Numbered from the stretch's first letter, positions 6,922-15,398 are shown. The stretch is 64,000 nucleotides of DNA from HGM12998 sp900756495 (GCA_958477305.1 CAUEFI010000006.1:97550-161549); one strand, 5' to 3'. The notes: a model not told the origin generated them from the sequence alone. Translations and numbers: made by a program.

Positions 6922-7833
6922 TTAAAAGACGCCGGCCGAGAGATATCGCTCTCCGCTGTCCGGAAAAACCGCCACAATGGTCTTTGCCCCATATGTATCC
7001 CGCCGCGCCAGCGCAGCCGCAGCCCAGGCCGCCGCGCCGGAAGAGACGCCTACTAAAAGGCCCTCAGTCCGCACCAGGTCCCGGCATGCGGCACAGGCGT
7101 CGTCGCTCCTGACAGGGAGCACCTCGTCCACCAGGGAGCGGTCCAGTACGCCGGGAATGAAGTTGGCGCCTATGCCCTGGATTTTATGTACGCCCGGCCT
7201 CCCCCCGGACAGGACGGGGGATTCGGCGGGCTCAATTGCCACCACCAAAAGCCGGGGATTGCGCTCCTTCAGATAGCGCCCTGCGCCGGTCAGGGTGCCG
7301 CCAGACCCCACCCCGGCCACTAACACATCCACGGCTCCGCCGGTAGCCTGCCAGATTTCCGGCCCCGTGGTCTCATAGTGGGCCCTGGCGTTGGCGGGGT
7401 TATTGAACTGGTCTGCCATCCATACCCCGGGCGTCTCCCGCAAAATTTCTTCCGCCTTCTCAACAGACCCGGACATTCCTCGGGCACCGTCGGTAAGCAC
7501 CAGCTCGGCTCCCAGCGCAGACAGCAGATTCCGCCGCTCCATGCTCATGGTCTCGGGCATGGTCAGGATTACCCGATAGCCGCGGAGCGCCCCCAGATAG
7601 GCCAGGCCTACGCCGGTGTTTCCGCTGGTGGGCTCCACAATGACGGATCCAGGCTTCAGCAGGCCCCGCTTCTCTGCATCCCGAATCATATACCACGCCG
7701 CACGGTCCTTGGCGGAGGAGAGTGGGTTGAAACTCTCCAGCTTGGCCAGTATCCTGGTCCCGGGCGCATAGCGCTCCAGGGCCAGCAGCGGAGTTCCGCC
7801 GATGAGATCCGACAGGGAATGGGCGATTTGCAT
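6922..7833 (-). CDS. cysK: Cysteine synthase A (O-acetylserine sulfhydrylase)
   Basis: CysK makes L-cysteine from O-acetylserine and sulfide using PLP in the cytoplasm. The 303-aa fold-type II enzyme shows the PLP lysine in NPLSSAKDRAAWYM, the substrate loop PTSGNTGVGLAYLG, and GVGSGGTLTGAGRYLKE for phosphate binding. The SGAAAWAAAALA stretch and PDSGERYLS occur near the C-terminus. The start is ATG 7833 behind AAGGAGG. It lies downstream of metQ on the same strand but behind a terminator, so it probably has a separate promoter. It belongs to the sulfur gene neighbourhood. Confidence 0.94.
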   Translation of the reverse strand: MQIAHSLSDLIGGTPLLALERYAPGTRILAKLESFNPLSSAKDRAAWYMIRDAEKRGLLKPGSVIVEPTSGNTGVGLAYLGALRGYRVILTMPETMSMERRNLLSALGAELVLTDGARGMSGSVEKAEEILRETPGVWMADQFNNPANARAHYETTGPEIWQATGGAVDVLVAGVGSGGTLTGAGRYLKERNPRLLVVAIEPAESPVLSGGRPGVHKIQGIGANFIPGVLDRSLVDEVLPVRSDDACAACRDLVRTEGLLVGVSSGAAAWAAAALARRDTYGAKTIVAVFPDSGERYLSAGVF

Positions 7834-7862
7834 GACAGCTCCTCCTTACCATACATATGGAA

Positions 7863-7886
7863 AACGCCCCGGAAAACCGGGGCGTT
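7863..7886 (-). terminator. Intrinsic terminator after metQ
   Basis: On the minus strand a 10-bp stem AACGCCCCGG with a short TTTT loop and CCGGGGCGTT is followed by TTCCATA. It lies 16 nt after the metQ stop. Confidence 0.75.
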
Positions 7887-7901
7887 CTTTGGGGTTTGGC
7901 C

Positions 7902-8801
7902 TTAGAACACAGGGACGACAGCGCCCTCGTAAGTGGTATCAATATAGTCCTTGACCTCCTGGCTCTGGAGCGCCTCCACCAGGGCCTGGATGGCGGGATC
8001 GCTCTCCCGGCCCTCCTTGACGGCCAGCACATTGACATAGGCGGTGGCTGCCTCGCCGTCGGCGGCCTCCACTGCCAAGGCGTCGGCTACCTTCAGGCCG
8101 GCGTCAATGGCATAGTTGCCGTTGATGACCGCCATGTCCACATCGGCCAGACGGACGGGCAGCTGGCTGGCCTCCAACTCCACAATATCCAGGTTTTTGG
8201 GATTCTCAGCAATGTCGGCCTTGGTGGCGGTGATGCCGGCGCCCTCCTTCAGGGTAATCAGCCCCTCTTGCTGGAGAAGCAGCAGGGCCCGCGCCTCATT
8301 GGTGGTGTCGTTGGGCACGGCAATCTGAGCGCCGTCAGCCAGCGCGTCCAGACTGGCGGTCTTGCCCGCATACAGCCCAAAGGGCTCATAGTGGATCTCG
8401 GCGGCGCTCACCAGGTGGGTTCCATCGCTGGCATTAAACTCATTCATATAGGTAATATGCTGAAAATAGTTGGCGTCCAGGGAGCCGTCTTCCACGGCGG
8501 TGTTGGGCTGGATATAGTCGTTGAAGACTACGATATCCAGGGTAATGCCCTGCTGGGCCAGAAGCTCTTTGACTACCTCCAGAATCTCAGCGTGGGGAGC
8601 GGGGGTGGCCCCCACCTTCAGGGTAGTAGTACCCTCAGGTGTGGCACTCTCTGTGGCGACAGGGGCAGTACTCTCAGGGGCTGGTGTCTCGCTATTGGGC
8701 GCAGGGGTGGAGGCAGCGCCGGGGTTGGTTCCACCGGAGCAGCCGGCCAACAGCGCGCAGGCCAGAACACCGGACAGGAGCAGTGTGGCAAGCTTCTTCA
8801 T
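7902..8801 (-). CDS. metQ: MetQ/NlpA-family methionine-binding lipoprotein
   Basis: This is the substrate-binding lipoprotein of a MetNIQ ABC importer. The 299-aa precursor has a signal peptide ending in the lipobox LLAGC (about residue 21), then a Ser/Thr/Pro/Glu-rich spacer to about 62. The NlpA domain begins TTLKVGATPAPHAEILEVVK and contains VFNDYIQPNTAVEDGSLDANYFQH. The start is ATG 8801 behind AAAGGAG. Unlike metN and metI, it sits behind its own promoter and a T-box with a Met specifier, so its level should respond to uncharged tRNA-Met independently of the permease genes. Confidence 0.93.
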   Translation of the reverse strand: MKKLATLLLSGVLACALLAGCSGGTNPGAASTPAPNSETPAPESTAPVATESATPEGTTTLKVGATPAPHAEILEVVKELLAQQGITLDIVVFNDYIQPNTAVEDGSLDANYFQHITYMNEFNASDGTHLVSAAEIHYEPFGLYAGKTASLDALADGAQIAVPNDTTNEARALLLLQQEGLITLKEGAGITATKADIAENPKNLDIVELEASQLPVRLADVDMAVINGNYAIDAGLKVADALAVEAADGEAATAYVNVLAVKEGRESDPAIQALVEALQSQEVKDYIDTTYEGAVVPVF

Positions 8802-8882
8802 GTTTCATTTCTCCTTTTGATTCAGGTATTCCGCGAAAACAGGGGGCATCACTGACGGGAAGAGCATCGGGACAATCTCGAC

Positions 8883-9175
8883 AAACAAAAAACGCCCTCA
8901 ATGCTGCCATGCATCAAGGACGAGAGCATTCCGCTTCGTGGTACCACCTTGCTTTACCCGGACCTCGCGGCCAGGGCCTTTGGACGTACAGGAATCCGAT
9001 ACGTCTGCGCTGTCACGGGCGCCCCCGTCGCAGCCTATGCAGTGATGCAGTCGGTGCGCGGCTCCAAGACCATGTTCAGCGCGGCCTTCCGTGCCCGTTT
9101 CCACCTCTCCGGGCTCTCTGTGCCGTATCTCCGCACCTACTCTTCTTTTCATTGCCTTTGTCAGCGATATTCCAT
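8883..9175 (-). ncRNA. T-box riboswitch, predicted methionine specifier
   Basis: The minus strand carries the T-box sequence AGGTGGTACCACG (8949-8937). A terminator follows with a 12-bp stem (8922-8911 with 8904-8893) and TTTTTT at 8892-8887. Stem I shows an AGAGAG segment and the specifier context GAAC-ATG-GTCTTGGAGCC, with ATG at 9073-9071, pointing to tRNA-Met. A bound uncharged tRNA would stabilise the antiterminator and allow metQ expression. The region between metI and metQ (8802-9283) holds no gene. Confidence 0.9.
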
Positions 9176-9193
9176 TGTCTCCGGGTTGTGCTT

Positions 9194-9222
9194 AGTTTAC
9201 CCTAGCAGAGCGGCCATGTCAA
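9194..9222 (-). promoter_or_regulatory. Promoter of the T-box-metQ transcript
   Basis: On the minus strand TTGACA (9222-9217) and TAAACT (9199-9194) are 17 bp apart, about 20 bp upstream of the T-box. Confidence 0.65.
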
Positions 9223-9245
9223 GGCTGCATTTTCTACAAAATGGA

Positions 9246-9275
9246 GGGCGGGCAGAGCGCAAAATCTGCCCGCCC
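9246..9275 (-). terminator. Intrinsic terminator after metI
   Basis: An 11-bp GGGCGGGCAGA stem with an 8-nt loop lies nine bases after the metI stop. On the minus strand it is followed by TCCATTTTG. Confidence 0.75.
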
Positions 9276-9283
9276 CGTCAATT

Positions 9284-10045
9284 TTATTGAAATTCGGCCT
9301 TTTCGTGATCCTGCCTGCGGGCCTTGGCGGCCTTGCGCCGGGCCTTGGCGGGGATGCGCTTGTCCAGGCGCACCGTGGCATGCGTACCCACCGACTGGAA
9401 GATCTGCACCAGAATGACCAGCACCACCACCGACACCCAGAGGATAATCTGCATCCGCCGCTGGTAGCCCAAGTTGAGGGACATGGCCCCCAGCCCGCCG
9501 CCGCCGATGGCGCCGGCCATGGCGCCATAGCTGAGGATGGTAATAAAGGCGGTGGTAAAGCCGGACATGAGAGAGGGCCGGCTCTCAGGGATAAGGACCT
9601 TGGCAATGATCTGAAAGGGAGAACAGCCCATGGACTGGGCGGCCTCCACCACCCCCTTGTCCACCTCCCGGATAGACGCCTCCACCAACCGGGCCACAAA
9701 GGGAAAGGCGGCCACAATGAGCGGGATGATGGTGGCCACAGTGCCGATGCTGGTGCCGATGATAAGCCGGGACAGGGGAATCACCAGTACCATGAGGATG
9801 AGAAAGGGCACCGAGCGCAGAATATTAATCACGAAGTTAAGCACTGTCATGACCGGTCTGGGCAGAGGCATAACGCCTCCCTGCTCTCCCGCCACCATCA
9901 ACACGCCCAGCGGCAGGCCGATGACGTAGGCAAAGGCAGTGGCGATAACAGTGGTGTACAGAGTCTCCCAGACGGCAAAGAGAAGTCCATCTTTTGTGAG
10001 GAGCAGTAACCGCTGAATCTCCGTGTTGTTCAAAAGATCAGACAT
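9284..10045 (-). CDS. metI: Methionine ABC transporter permease MetI
   Basis: MetI forms the membrane channel of the D/L-methionine importer. The 253-aa protein has five or six membrane helices. The permease EAA loop, EAAQSMGCSPFQIIAKVLIPES, is visible here in part as EAAQSMGCSPFQII. The C-terminus is very basic (KARRKAAKARR). The start is ATG 10045 (MSDLLNNTEIQ), inside the end of metN (8-base overlap) and behind GGAGGAGG, showing translational coupling. A longer upstream frame reaching 10153 is only the overlap with metN. Confidence 0.93.
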   Translation of the reverse strand: MSDLLNNTEIQRLLLLTKDGLLFAVWETLYTTVIATAFAYVIGLPLGVLMVAGEQGGVMPLPRPVMTVLNFVINILRSVPFLILMVLVIPLSRLIIGTSIGTVATIIPLIVAAFPFVARLVEASIREVDKGVVEAAQSMGCSPFQIIAKVLIPESRPSLMSGFTTAFITILSYGAMAGAIGGGGLGAMSLNLGYQRRMQIILWVSVVVLVILVQIFQSVGTHATVRLDKRIPAKARRKAAKARRQDHEKAEFQ

Positions 10046-11072
10046 GGTAGTTCTCCACCTCCTCCAGCGTGACGTCCTTCTGGGCGCTGAGATAGCTGAC
10101 TGCCTTGGCGGCCTCCCCATTGTCGTCAGGCAGGCCCAGCAGAATATAACCATAGGCCTTGCCGTCTATATTTTTGGTCTCGGCCCCCAGGATATTGGCC
10201 TTCACACCGCAGTCAATGGCCAGGCAGGCAATGAGCGGCTGATAGGCCGTACCGCCGTTGAAGACCACCCGGACGATATGGTTGCCCGGAAGCTGGCGTG
10301 TGACCTGTACGCCGTCCGGATAGACCAAGCGGCGCCCCGCCTCACTTTTGGGATTGGAGAAGACCTCCTCCACCGTACCGGTCTCCACCATGTGTCCCTT
10401 CTCCAGAATGGCCACCTTAGTACAGATCTCCTCAATCACCGCCATCTCGTGGGTAATCACAATGACAGTGATGCCCAGCCGCCTGTTGATGTCCTGAATC
10501 AGCCGCAGGATGGAACGGGTTGTGGTAGGATCCAGCGCTGAGGTAGCCTCGTCGCACAAGAGCACTTTAGGGTCGCTGGCCAGAGCCCTCGCAATGGCGA
10601 TACGCTGCTTCTGTCCCCCGGAGAGCTGGGCCGGATAGGCATCCGCCTTATCGGGCAGCCCCACGATGTCCAGCAACTCCCGCGCCCTCTCTCTGGCCTG
10701 GGCGGCCGGAACCCCGGCGATCTCCATGGGAAAGCAGATGTTTTTCAGACACGTGCGCTGCATCAGCAGATTGAACTGCTGAAAAATCATGCTGATAGAG
10801 CGGCGGGCCTGGCGCAACTGTGCAGCGCTCAGTTCACAGAGGTCCACAGGCGCGTCGTCTCCGGTCTCAATCAGGCCGTCAATCAGAATCTGGCCCTGTG
10901 TAGGCCGCTCCAGCAGATTGATGCAGCGCACCAGAGTGGACTTACCTGCCCCGCTCATACCGACGATGCCGAAAATATCCCCATCGGTAATCGTCAGATT
11001 AATCCCCTCCAGAGCGGTAAATTCCCCGTCTCCCGTGGGAAATCGCTTGGAGAGGTTTCGTATCTCAATCAC
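10038..11072 (-). CDS. metN: Methionine ABC transporter ATP-binding protein MetN with NIL sensor domain
   Basis: MetN hydrolyses ATP to drive methionine uptake. Residues 1-245 form the ABC domain: Walker A GMSGAGKST (about 37-45), signature LSGGQKQRIAIARAL, Walker B VLLCDEATSALD and the H-loop VIVITHEMAVI. Residues 265-344 form the C-terminal NIL domain, which binds methionine and inhibits transport in known homologs. The start is GTG 11072, eight bases after AAAGGAG. It heads the metN-metI unit, driven by a strong promoter at 11223-11251. Confidence 0.95.
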   Translation of the reverse strand: MIEIRNLSKRFPTGDGEFTALEGINLTITDGDIFGIVGMSGAGKSTLVRCINLLERPTQGQILIDGLIETGDDAPVDLCELSAAQLRQARRSISMIFQQFNLLMQRTCLKNICFPMEIAGVPAAQARERARELLDIVGLPDKADAYPAQLSGGQKQRIAIARALASDPKVLLCDEATSALDPTTTRSILRLIQDINRRLGITVIVITHEMAVIEEICTKVAILEKGHMVETGTVEEVFSNPKSEAGRRLVYPDGVQVTRQLPGNHIVRVVFNGGTAYQPLIACLAIDCGVKANILGAETKNIDGKAYGYILLGLPDDNGEAAKAVSYLSAQKDVTLEEVENYHV

Positions 11073-11112
11073 AGTGAAAACTCCTTTGTTTTTTCTTCAA
11101 CACACAGGGGTC

Positions 11113-11163
11113 TCACATTCGCGCGCCAGGGGGATACCAGTCGCGACCTTCAGTACAAAGCAC
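11113..11163 (-). CDS. Possible 16-codon leader ORF upstream of metN
   Basis: GTG at 11163 follows a strong AGGGGGAG site with six-base spacing. It opens a 16-codon frame, MLCTEGRDWYPPGARM, ending 40 nt before the metN start. It contains one Cys and a Met as the last codon. No terminator hairpin follows it, so if it is regulatory the mechanism is not plain. It may be chance. Confidence 0.35.
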   Translation of the reverse strand: MLCTEGRDWYPPGARM

Positions 11164-11222
11164 TTTAAACTCCCCCTTTCCACGCAGTTTTTCAATAAAA
11201 TATACGGATCGATATAGTATAA

Positions 11223-11251
11223 ATTGTATGATAATCCGAATGGGATGTCAA
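11223..11251 (-). promoter_or_regulatory. Strong SigA promoter of metN-metI
   Basis: On the minus strand a consensus TTGACA (11251-11246) and TACAAT (11228-11223) are exactly 17 bp apart. The leader to metN is about 145 nt. Confidence 0.75.
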
Positions 11252-11269
11252 GCCGCAAAAGCCCTAAAA

Positions 11270-11300
11270 AAGCGGCCCGGAGGAGCGCTCCGGGCCGCTT
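11270..11300 (-). terminator. Intrinsic terminator after iscU
   Basis: A 13-bp stem AAGCGGCCCGGAG/CTCCGGGCCGCTT is followed on the minus strand by TTTTAGGG. It ends the iscS-iscU transcript just before the metN promoter. Confidence 0.85.
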
Positions 11301-11336
11301 GATGACTGTTTGTCCGGAAATGTCCCTTGCCGGCGC

Positions 11337-11759
11337 TCAGTGTCCGCAGCAGTCACAGTTGCAGTCGCACCCCACAATGGGCACGGGATCAATACCCTGA
11401 CGGGTATAGTAGTCGGAGATAGCCGACTTGATGGCCTCCTCCGCCAGTACGGAGCAGTGGAGCTTCTGGGGGGGCAGTCCGTCCAGCGCCTCAGCCACTG
11501 CGGAGTTGGTGAGCTTAAGGGCTTCCTCCACTGTTTTTCCCTTGACCAATTCAGTGGCCATAGATGAGGTCGCTACTGCTGCGCCGCAGCCAAAAGTCTT
11601 GAATTTTACGTCCTGGATGACGCCGTCTTCAATTTTCATCGTCATCTTCATAATATCGCCGCATTTGGGGTTGCCCACCTGACCGACGGCGTTGGGCTCG
11701 CTGACCTCTCCCACGTTTCGGGGATTGGAAAAGTGGTCCATTACTTTTTCGGAATACAT
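11337..11759 (-). CDS. iscU: Fe-S cluster assembly scaffold (NifU/IscU N-terminal type)
   Basis: This 140-aa scaffold on which Fe-S clusters are built has the three conserved cysteines in PKCGDI (about 34), FGCGAAVATSSM (about 59) and KLHCSVLAEEAI (about 103). It is slightly extended by a Cys-rich tail, CDCNCDCCGH, common in clostridial NifU-type scaffolds and possibly metal-binding. The start is ATG 11759 behind AAAGGA. It lies 16 bp downstream of iscS, so the two form an operon. The symbols nifU and iscU are both used for this type. Confidence 0.92.
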   Translation of the reverse strand: MYSEKVMDHFSNPRNVGEVSEPNAVGQVGNPKCGDIMKMTMKIEDGVIQDVKFKTFGCGAAVATSSMATELVKGKTVEEALKLTNSAVAEALDGLPPQKLHCSVLAEEAIKSAISDYYTRQGIDPVPIVGCDCNCDCCGH

Positions 11760-11775
11760 CAGACATCCCGTCCTT

Positions 11776-12948
11776 TCATGATACAGTGGTCTCCCAGAGG
11801 GGAGACATTTCTCTCAGCCCGGCTACCACTTCGGGAATGACCTTCAGCAGATAATCCACATCCTCTCCGCTGGTCTCCCTTCCCAGAGTCAGGCGGAGCG
11901 AGCCATGGGCGATCTCATGGGGCAGCCCGATGGCCAGAAGGACATGGGAGGGATCCAGAGAGGCCGATGAGCAGGCCGATCCAGAGGAGGCACAGATACC
12001 CTCATTATCCAGCCGCAGGAGGATGGATTCCCCCTCCACGCATTCAAACACAAAGGAGGCCGCCCCGGGCAGACGGTTCTCCCTCGGACCGGTGAGGCGG
12101 GAGCGGGGTACTGCGGCGAGGATGCCGTCAATCAGCCGATCCCGCAGTGCGGTGAGGCGGGCGCTCTCGCCCTCCAGCCCTGCCACAGCCTCCTCCAGGG
12201 CGGCAGTCATGCCGGCAATGCCCGCCACGTTTTCGGTGCCCGACCGGCGGCCCCGCTCCTGCCCGCCGCCGTGAATCAGGGGGGGCAGGCGCAGGGGCTT
12301 CTTCACGTAGAGGGCGCCCACGCCCCGGGGGCCGTGGAACTTGTGGGCCGACAGCGAGAGCAGATCCACCTTCCAGCGCTCTACATCCACCGGAACATGG
12401 CCTACAGCCTGAACGGCGTCGGTGTGGAAGAGCACACCGGCCTCCCGGGCAATGGCGCCGATCTCCTCGATGGGCTGGACAGCGCCTATCTCGTTATTGG
12501 CGGCCATAATGGAGATCAGGATGGTATCGCTTCGCAGGGCGGTCTTCACGTCAGCCGGGTTTACCCTCCCCTTCCCATCTACCGGCAGATAAGTGACTTC
12601 AAATCCCTGTTTTTCAAGATACTGGGCCGTATGGAGCACCGCATGGTGTTCCACGGCGGAGGTGATGATGTGCCCGCCCTTCTTTCCACGCAGCTCGGCC
12701 ACGCCCAGAAGCGCCCAGTTGTCCGACTCGGTACCCCCGGAGGTAAAGGTAATCTCCTCGGGCAGCGCGCCCAGGCAGGCGGCTACGCGGGCGCGCATCT
12801 GTTCCAGTTCAGCTTTTGTATCCTGCGCAAAGCGATACAGGCTGGATGGATTTCCGTATTTCACCTGAAAATAAGGCGTCATCGCCTGCAGTGCGTGATC
12901 AGACAGGGCGGTAGTGGCCGCATGATCGGCGTAGACAAATCGCTTCAT
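11776..12948 (-). CDS. iscS: Cysteine desulfurase, NifS/IscS type
   Basis: This PLP enzyme removes sulfur from cysteine and passes it to the IscU scaffold. The 390-aa protein begins MKRFVYADHAATTALSD. It has the PLP lysine in SLSAHKFHGPRGVGALYV (about 200-217) and the mobile catalytic cysteine loop ASSGSACSSASLDPSHVL (about 320-337). ATG 12948 is preferred over a GTG four codons upstream, because AAGGAG lies 11 bases before the ATG and touches the GTG. It has a TTGACA/TATAAT promoter with an Rrf2-like half site, suggesting control by the Rrf2 protein at 5521. Confidence 0.95.
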   Translation of the reverse strand: MKRFVYADHAATTALSDHALQAMTPYFQVKYGNPSSLYRFAQDTKAELEQMRARVAACLGALPEEITFTSGGTESDNWALLGVAELRGKKGGHIITSAVEHHAVLHTAQYLEKQGFEVTYLPVDGKGRVNPADVKTALRSDTILISIMAANNEIGAVQPIEEIGAIAREAGVLFHTDAVQAVGHVPVDVERWKVDLLSLSAHKFHGPRGVGALYVKKPLRLPPLIHGGGQERGRRSGTENVAGIAGMTAALEEAVAGLEGESARLTALRDRLIDGILAAVPRSRLTGPRENRLPGAASFVFECVEGESILLRLDNEGICASSGSACSSASLDPSHVLLAIGLPHEIAHGSLRLTLGRETSGEDVDYLLKVIPEVVAGLREMSPLWETTVS

Positions 12949-12980
12949 GGTTTCTATCACTCCTTCTAATTTCTTTAATT

Positions 12981-13025
12981 CCTATATGTTTAGTATGATT
13001 ATATCACAACCAGTTCTATTGTCAA
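12981..13025 (-). promoter_or_regulatory. iscS promoter with possible Rrf2 site
   Basis: On the minus strand TTGACA (13025-13020) and an extended -10 TGATATAAT (core 13003-12998) are 16 bp apart. Just downstream, 12981-12994 reads CCTATATGTTTAGT on the plus strand. This is a weak CCTA-N6-TAGT dyad similar to the better TCCTA-N8-TAGGA at the Rrf2 gene's own promoter. Confidence 0.5.
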
Positions 13026-13032
13026 GGAAAAT

Positions 13033-13061
13033 TTGGCGAATTGCCGCTTCTGTGTTATACT
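13033..13061 (+). promoter_or_regulatory. Promoter of the MBL-fold lipoprotein gene
   Basis: TTGGCG (13033-13038) and TATACT (13056-13061) are 17 bp apart, 40 bp before the start and back to back with the iscS promoter. Confidence 0.5.
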
Positions 13062-13100
13062 CCTGCTTGACGCCTTTCTCAATCATTAAAGGAGGAACCT

Positions 13101-14141
13101 ATGAAACGACGCTTATCTGCCCTTATCCTGCTACTCCTTGCTCTTCTGCCGGGCTGCGAGTTTGCCGCGCCCCCGGACCAAACCGCTCACACGCCGGCAG
13201 CGGGAACCTTGGAAGTCCACTTTATTGATGTGGGGCAGGCCGACTCGGCACTCATACTCTGCGGTGGGGAGAGCATGCTCATCGACGGCGGCAACGTGGA
13301 CGACGCCAGTCTGGTGGTCTCCTATCTGGACGAACAGGGCGTGGAAACGCTGGATTATGTGGTCTGTACCCATGCCCATGAAGATCATGTGGGCGGCCTT
13401 TCCGGTGTGCTGGCCGTCTATGAGGCGGGAACCGTCTTTTCCCCTGTCACCGAATACGATTCCGCCGCCTTTCAGAATTTTGTTAGCTATACACAGGCAC
13501 AGGGGCTCGCCCTCACAGTACCCCAGGCAGGAGATTCCTTCTCCCTGGGAGAAGCTCAGGTGACCATTCTGGGCCCCCTGGCGGAGTATGAGGAGACCAA
13601 TAACACCTCCCTTGTTCTGCGCGTGGATTTTGATGAGACGGCCTTTCTCTTTACCGGGGATATGGAGCGCATCGCTGAGGCAGATTTGCTGGAATACAGT
13701 GCCGGTGAACTGTGGGCCACCGTATTGAAAGTCGGGCACCACGGCAGCTCTACCTCCAGCAGCTATCCCTTCCTGCGGGAAGTTCTGCCCACCTATGCCG
13801 TAATCTCCTGCGGAACCGGCAACTCTTACGGCCATCCCCACGAGGAGGTCCTCAGCCGCCTGTCTGACGCGGGCACCACCGTGTACCGTACCGATCTGCT
13901 GGGAACTGTCGTGGCAGTAAGTGACGGAAAAGAGATCTCCTTCACCACAGAAAAAAACGTTTCCCCTACAGCGGGCCGGGGCGAGTCCGCCGAAGCAGTA
14001 TATATCGGCAATCGAAACTCCAGTGTGTTTCATTTGGAACGCTGCCCCAATCTGCCCAAAGAAGAAAACCGGGTCTATTTCTCCGCACGCCAGGACGCCC
14101 TGGATGCAGGCTATGCTCCATGTGGCAACTGCTGCCCATAA
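13101..14141 (+). CDS. ComEC/Rec2-type metallo-beta-lactamase-fold lipoprotein
   Basis: The 346-aa precursor has a lipoprotein signal (LLALLPGC, Cys about 19) and a metallo-hydrolase domain like the free MBL domain of ComEC. Visible motifs are EVHFIDVGQADSALI, metal ligands THAHEDHVGG (about 90-99) and KVGHHGSSTSSSYPFL. The last 50 residues (YIGNRNSSVFHLERCPNL ... CGNCCP) resemble the Cys4 metal-binding motif seen at the end of such secreted nucleases and in Ada. It is probably an extracytoplasmic phosphodiesterase or nuclease; the substrate is not known. The ATG follows AAAGGAGG. Confidence 0.88.
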   Translation: MKRRLSALILLLLALLPGCEFAAPPDQTAHTPAAGTLEVHFIDVGQADSALILCGGESMLIDGGNVDDASLVVSYLDEQGVETLDYVVCTHAHEDHVGGLSGVLAVYEAGTVFSPVTEYDSAAFQNFVSYTQAQGLALTVPQAGDSFSLGEAQVTILGPLAEYEETNNTSLVLRVDFDETAFLFTGDMERIAEADLLEYSAGELWATVLKVGHHGSSTSSSYPFLREVLPTYAVISCGTGNSYGHPHEEVLSRLSDAGTTVYRTDLLGTVVAVSDGKEISFTTEKNVSPTAGRGESAEAVYIGNRNSSVFHLERCPNLPKEENRVYFSARQDALDAGYAPCGNCCP

Positions 14142-14188
14142 AAGCCATTACATTTCTATTAATCTTTGATTAAAACGGGCGGTTTCCG

Positions 14189-14218
14189 TTGACGGCGACA
14201 GAGACGTAATGATATAGT
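14189..14218 (+). promoter_or_regulatory. Possible promoter of the AI-2E-family gene
   Basis: TTGACG (14189-14194) and TATAGT (14213-14218) are 18 bp apart, about 45 bp before the start codon. Confidence 0.45.
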
Positions 14219-14270
14219 GGCTTTGAGCATCAGGAAAACAAAAACCAGAAAGTGAGTACGTGCGCCATAT

Positions 14271-15398
14271 ATGGATAAGAAATTGTTCAAAAGCATCCTG
14301 TGGATCATTACCTATGCCGCTCTGCTGGTGCTGATTATCACCAATTTCGATGAGCTCAGAGGATTTTTCGCCAACTTTTTGGGGCTTTTCACCCCCCTGG
14401 TCCTGGGCTTTGCCCTGGCATTTGTACTCAATCGCCCCTGCCAGTTCTTTCTCCGGCTCTATCTCCGCGGCTGGAAGGGAACCCGAAAAGAGCGGGCCTG
14501 CCTGCCCTTGGCGGTCTGCACCTCGTATCTGGTGCTTTTTGCCGCCATTTTTGCCATCTTCTCTTTTATTTTGCCCCAATTCATTACCAGTATAGAGCAC
14601 TTTGTAAACAGCCTGGAGGGCTATCTTGCCAATATTCAGTCCTGGTTCAACACTTTGATGGCCGACCTCCACCTGGAAAACTCCCTGGACCTGTCTGGGC
14701 TTAACGATCTGTTGAACAAGTTTTTTACCTGGGCCCTGAGTATGCTCACCGATGCCCTCCCCCATCTTCTTTCGCTGACCGGAACCATTGTCTCCGTGGT
14801 GGTCACCGGGATCCTCGCCCTGGTCTTTTCCATCTACATGCTGTCTGGCAGGGATAACCTTCTGCGCCAGTGTCGCCGTCTGGTAGACGCCTATATCCCC
14901 AAGAAAATCGCTGTCCCACTGCTGGATATCGTCCACCTCACCTCCGATACGTTCTCCCGGTTTGTAGTAGGCCAGCTTATTGAGGCCTGTATCCTGGGTG
15001 GGTTGTGTGCCGCCGGGATGCTCTTCATCCAGGCCGACTATGCCCCTCTCATCGGCGTGCTCATTGGCTGCACAGCCCTAATCCCAGTCGTAGGCGCTTA
15101 TGTGGGCGCCATCGTCTCGGCTCTGTTGCTGTTGGTGGTCTCTCCTATCAAAGCGCTGATCTTTCTGATCTTCCTCGTCATCCTCCAGCAGGTGGAGGGT
15201 AACGTCATCTATCCCCGGGTTGTGGGCACCTCCATCGGCCTTCCCGGCATCTGGGTTCTCACTGCCGTTACCGTAGGGGCAGGACTTGGCGGCATTCCCG
15301 GCGTCCTCCTCAGCGTTCCTGTTGCATCGGTTCTCTATACCCTGCTGCGGCGGGATGTGCACAAGCGTCTGGACGGGGCCTCCTCCCAGCCGGAATAA
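14271..15398 (+). CDS. AI-2E family (PerM/YtvI-like) membrane transporter
   Basis: This 375-aa polytopic protein has about seven to eight membrane helices. A hydrophobic hairpin lies at residues 10-50, a long amphipathic extracytoplasmic region at about 105-150, and a helix-rich C-terminal half. The family core is visible in VGQLIEACILGGLC, IGCTALIPVVGAYVG and QQVEGNVIYPRVVGTSIGLP. Some family members export autoinducer-2 or act as Na+/H+ antiporters; no substrate can be assigned here. The ribosome-binding site is weak (AGAAAGTGAG). It is monocistronic and ends at a strong terminator. Confidence 0.87.
   Translation: MDKKLFKSILWIITYAALLVLIITNFDELRGFFANFLGLFTPLVLGFALAFVLNRPCQFFLRLYLRGWKGTRKERACLPLAVCTSYLVLFAAIFAIFSFILPQFITSIEHFVNSLEGYLANIQSWFNTLMADLHLENSLDLSGLNDLLNKFFTWALSMLTDALPHLLSLTGTIVSVVVTGILALVFSIYMLSGRDNLLRQCRRLVDAYIPKKIAVPLLDIVHLTSDTFSRFVVGQLIEACILGGLCAAGMLFIQADYAPLIGVLIGCTALIPVVGAYVGAIVSALLLLVVSPIKALIFLIFLVILQQVEGNVIYPRVVGTSIGLPGIWVLTAVTVGAGLGGIPGVLLSVPVASVLYTLLRRDVHKRLDGASSQPE

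Noticed and set aside
7857..8855. 332-codon plus-strand frame opposite metQ
   Set aside because: It is antisense to a lipoprotein gene with signal, lipobox and T-box. The Gly/His/Gln-rich translation is typical of shadows.
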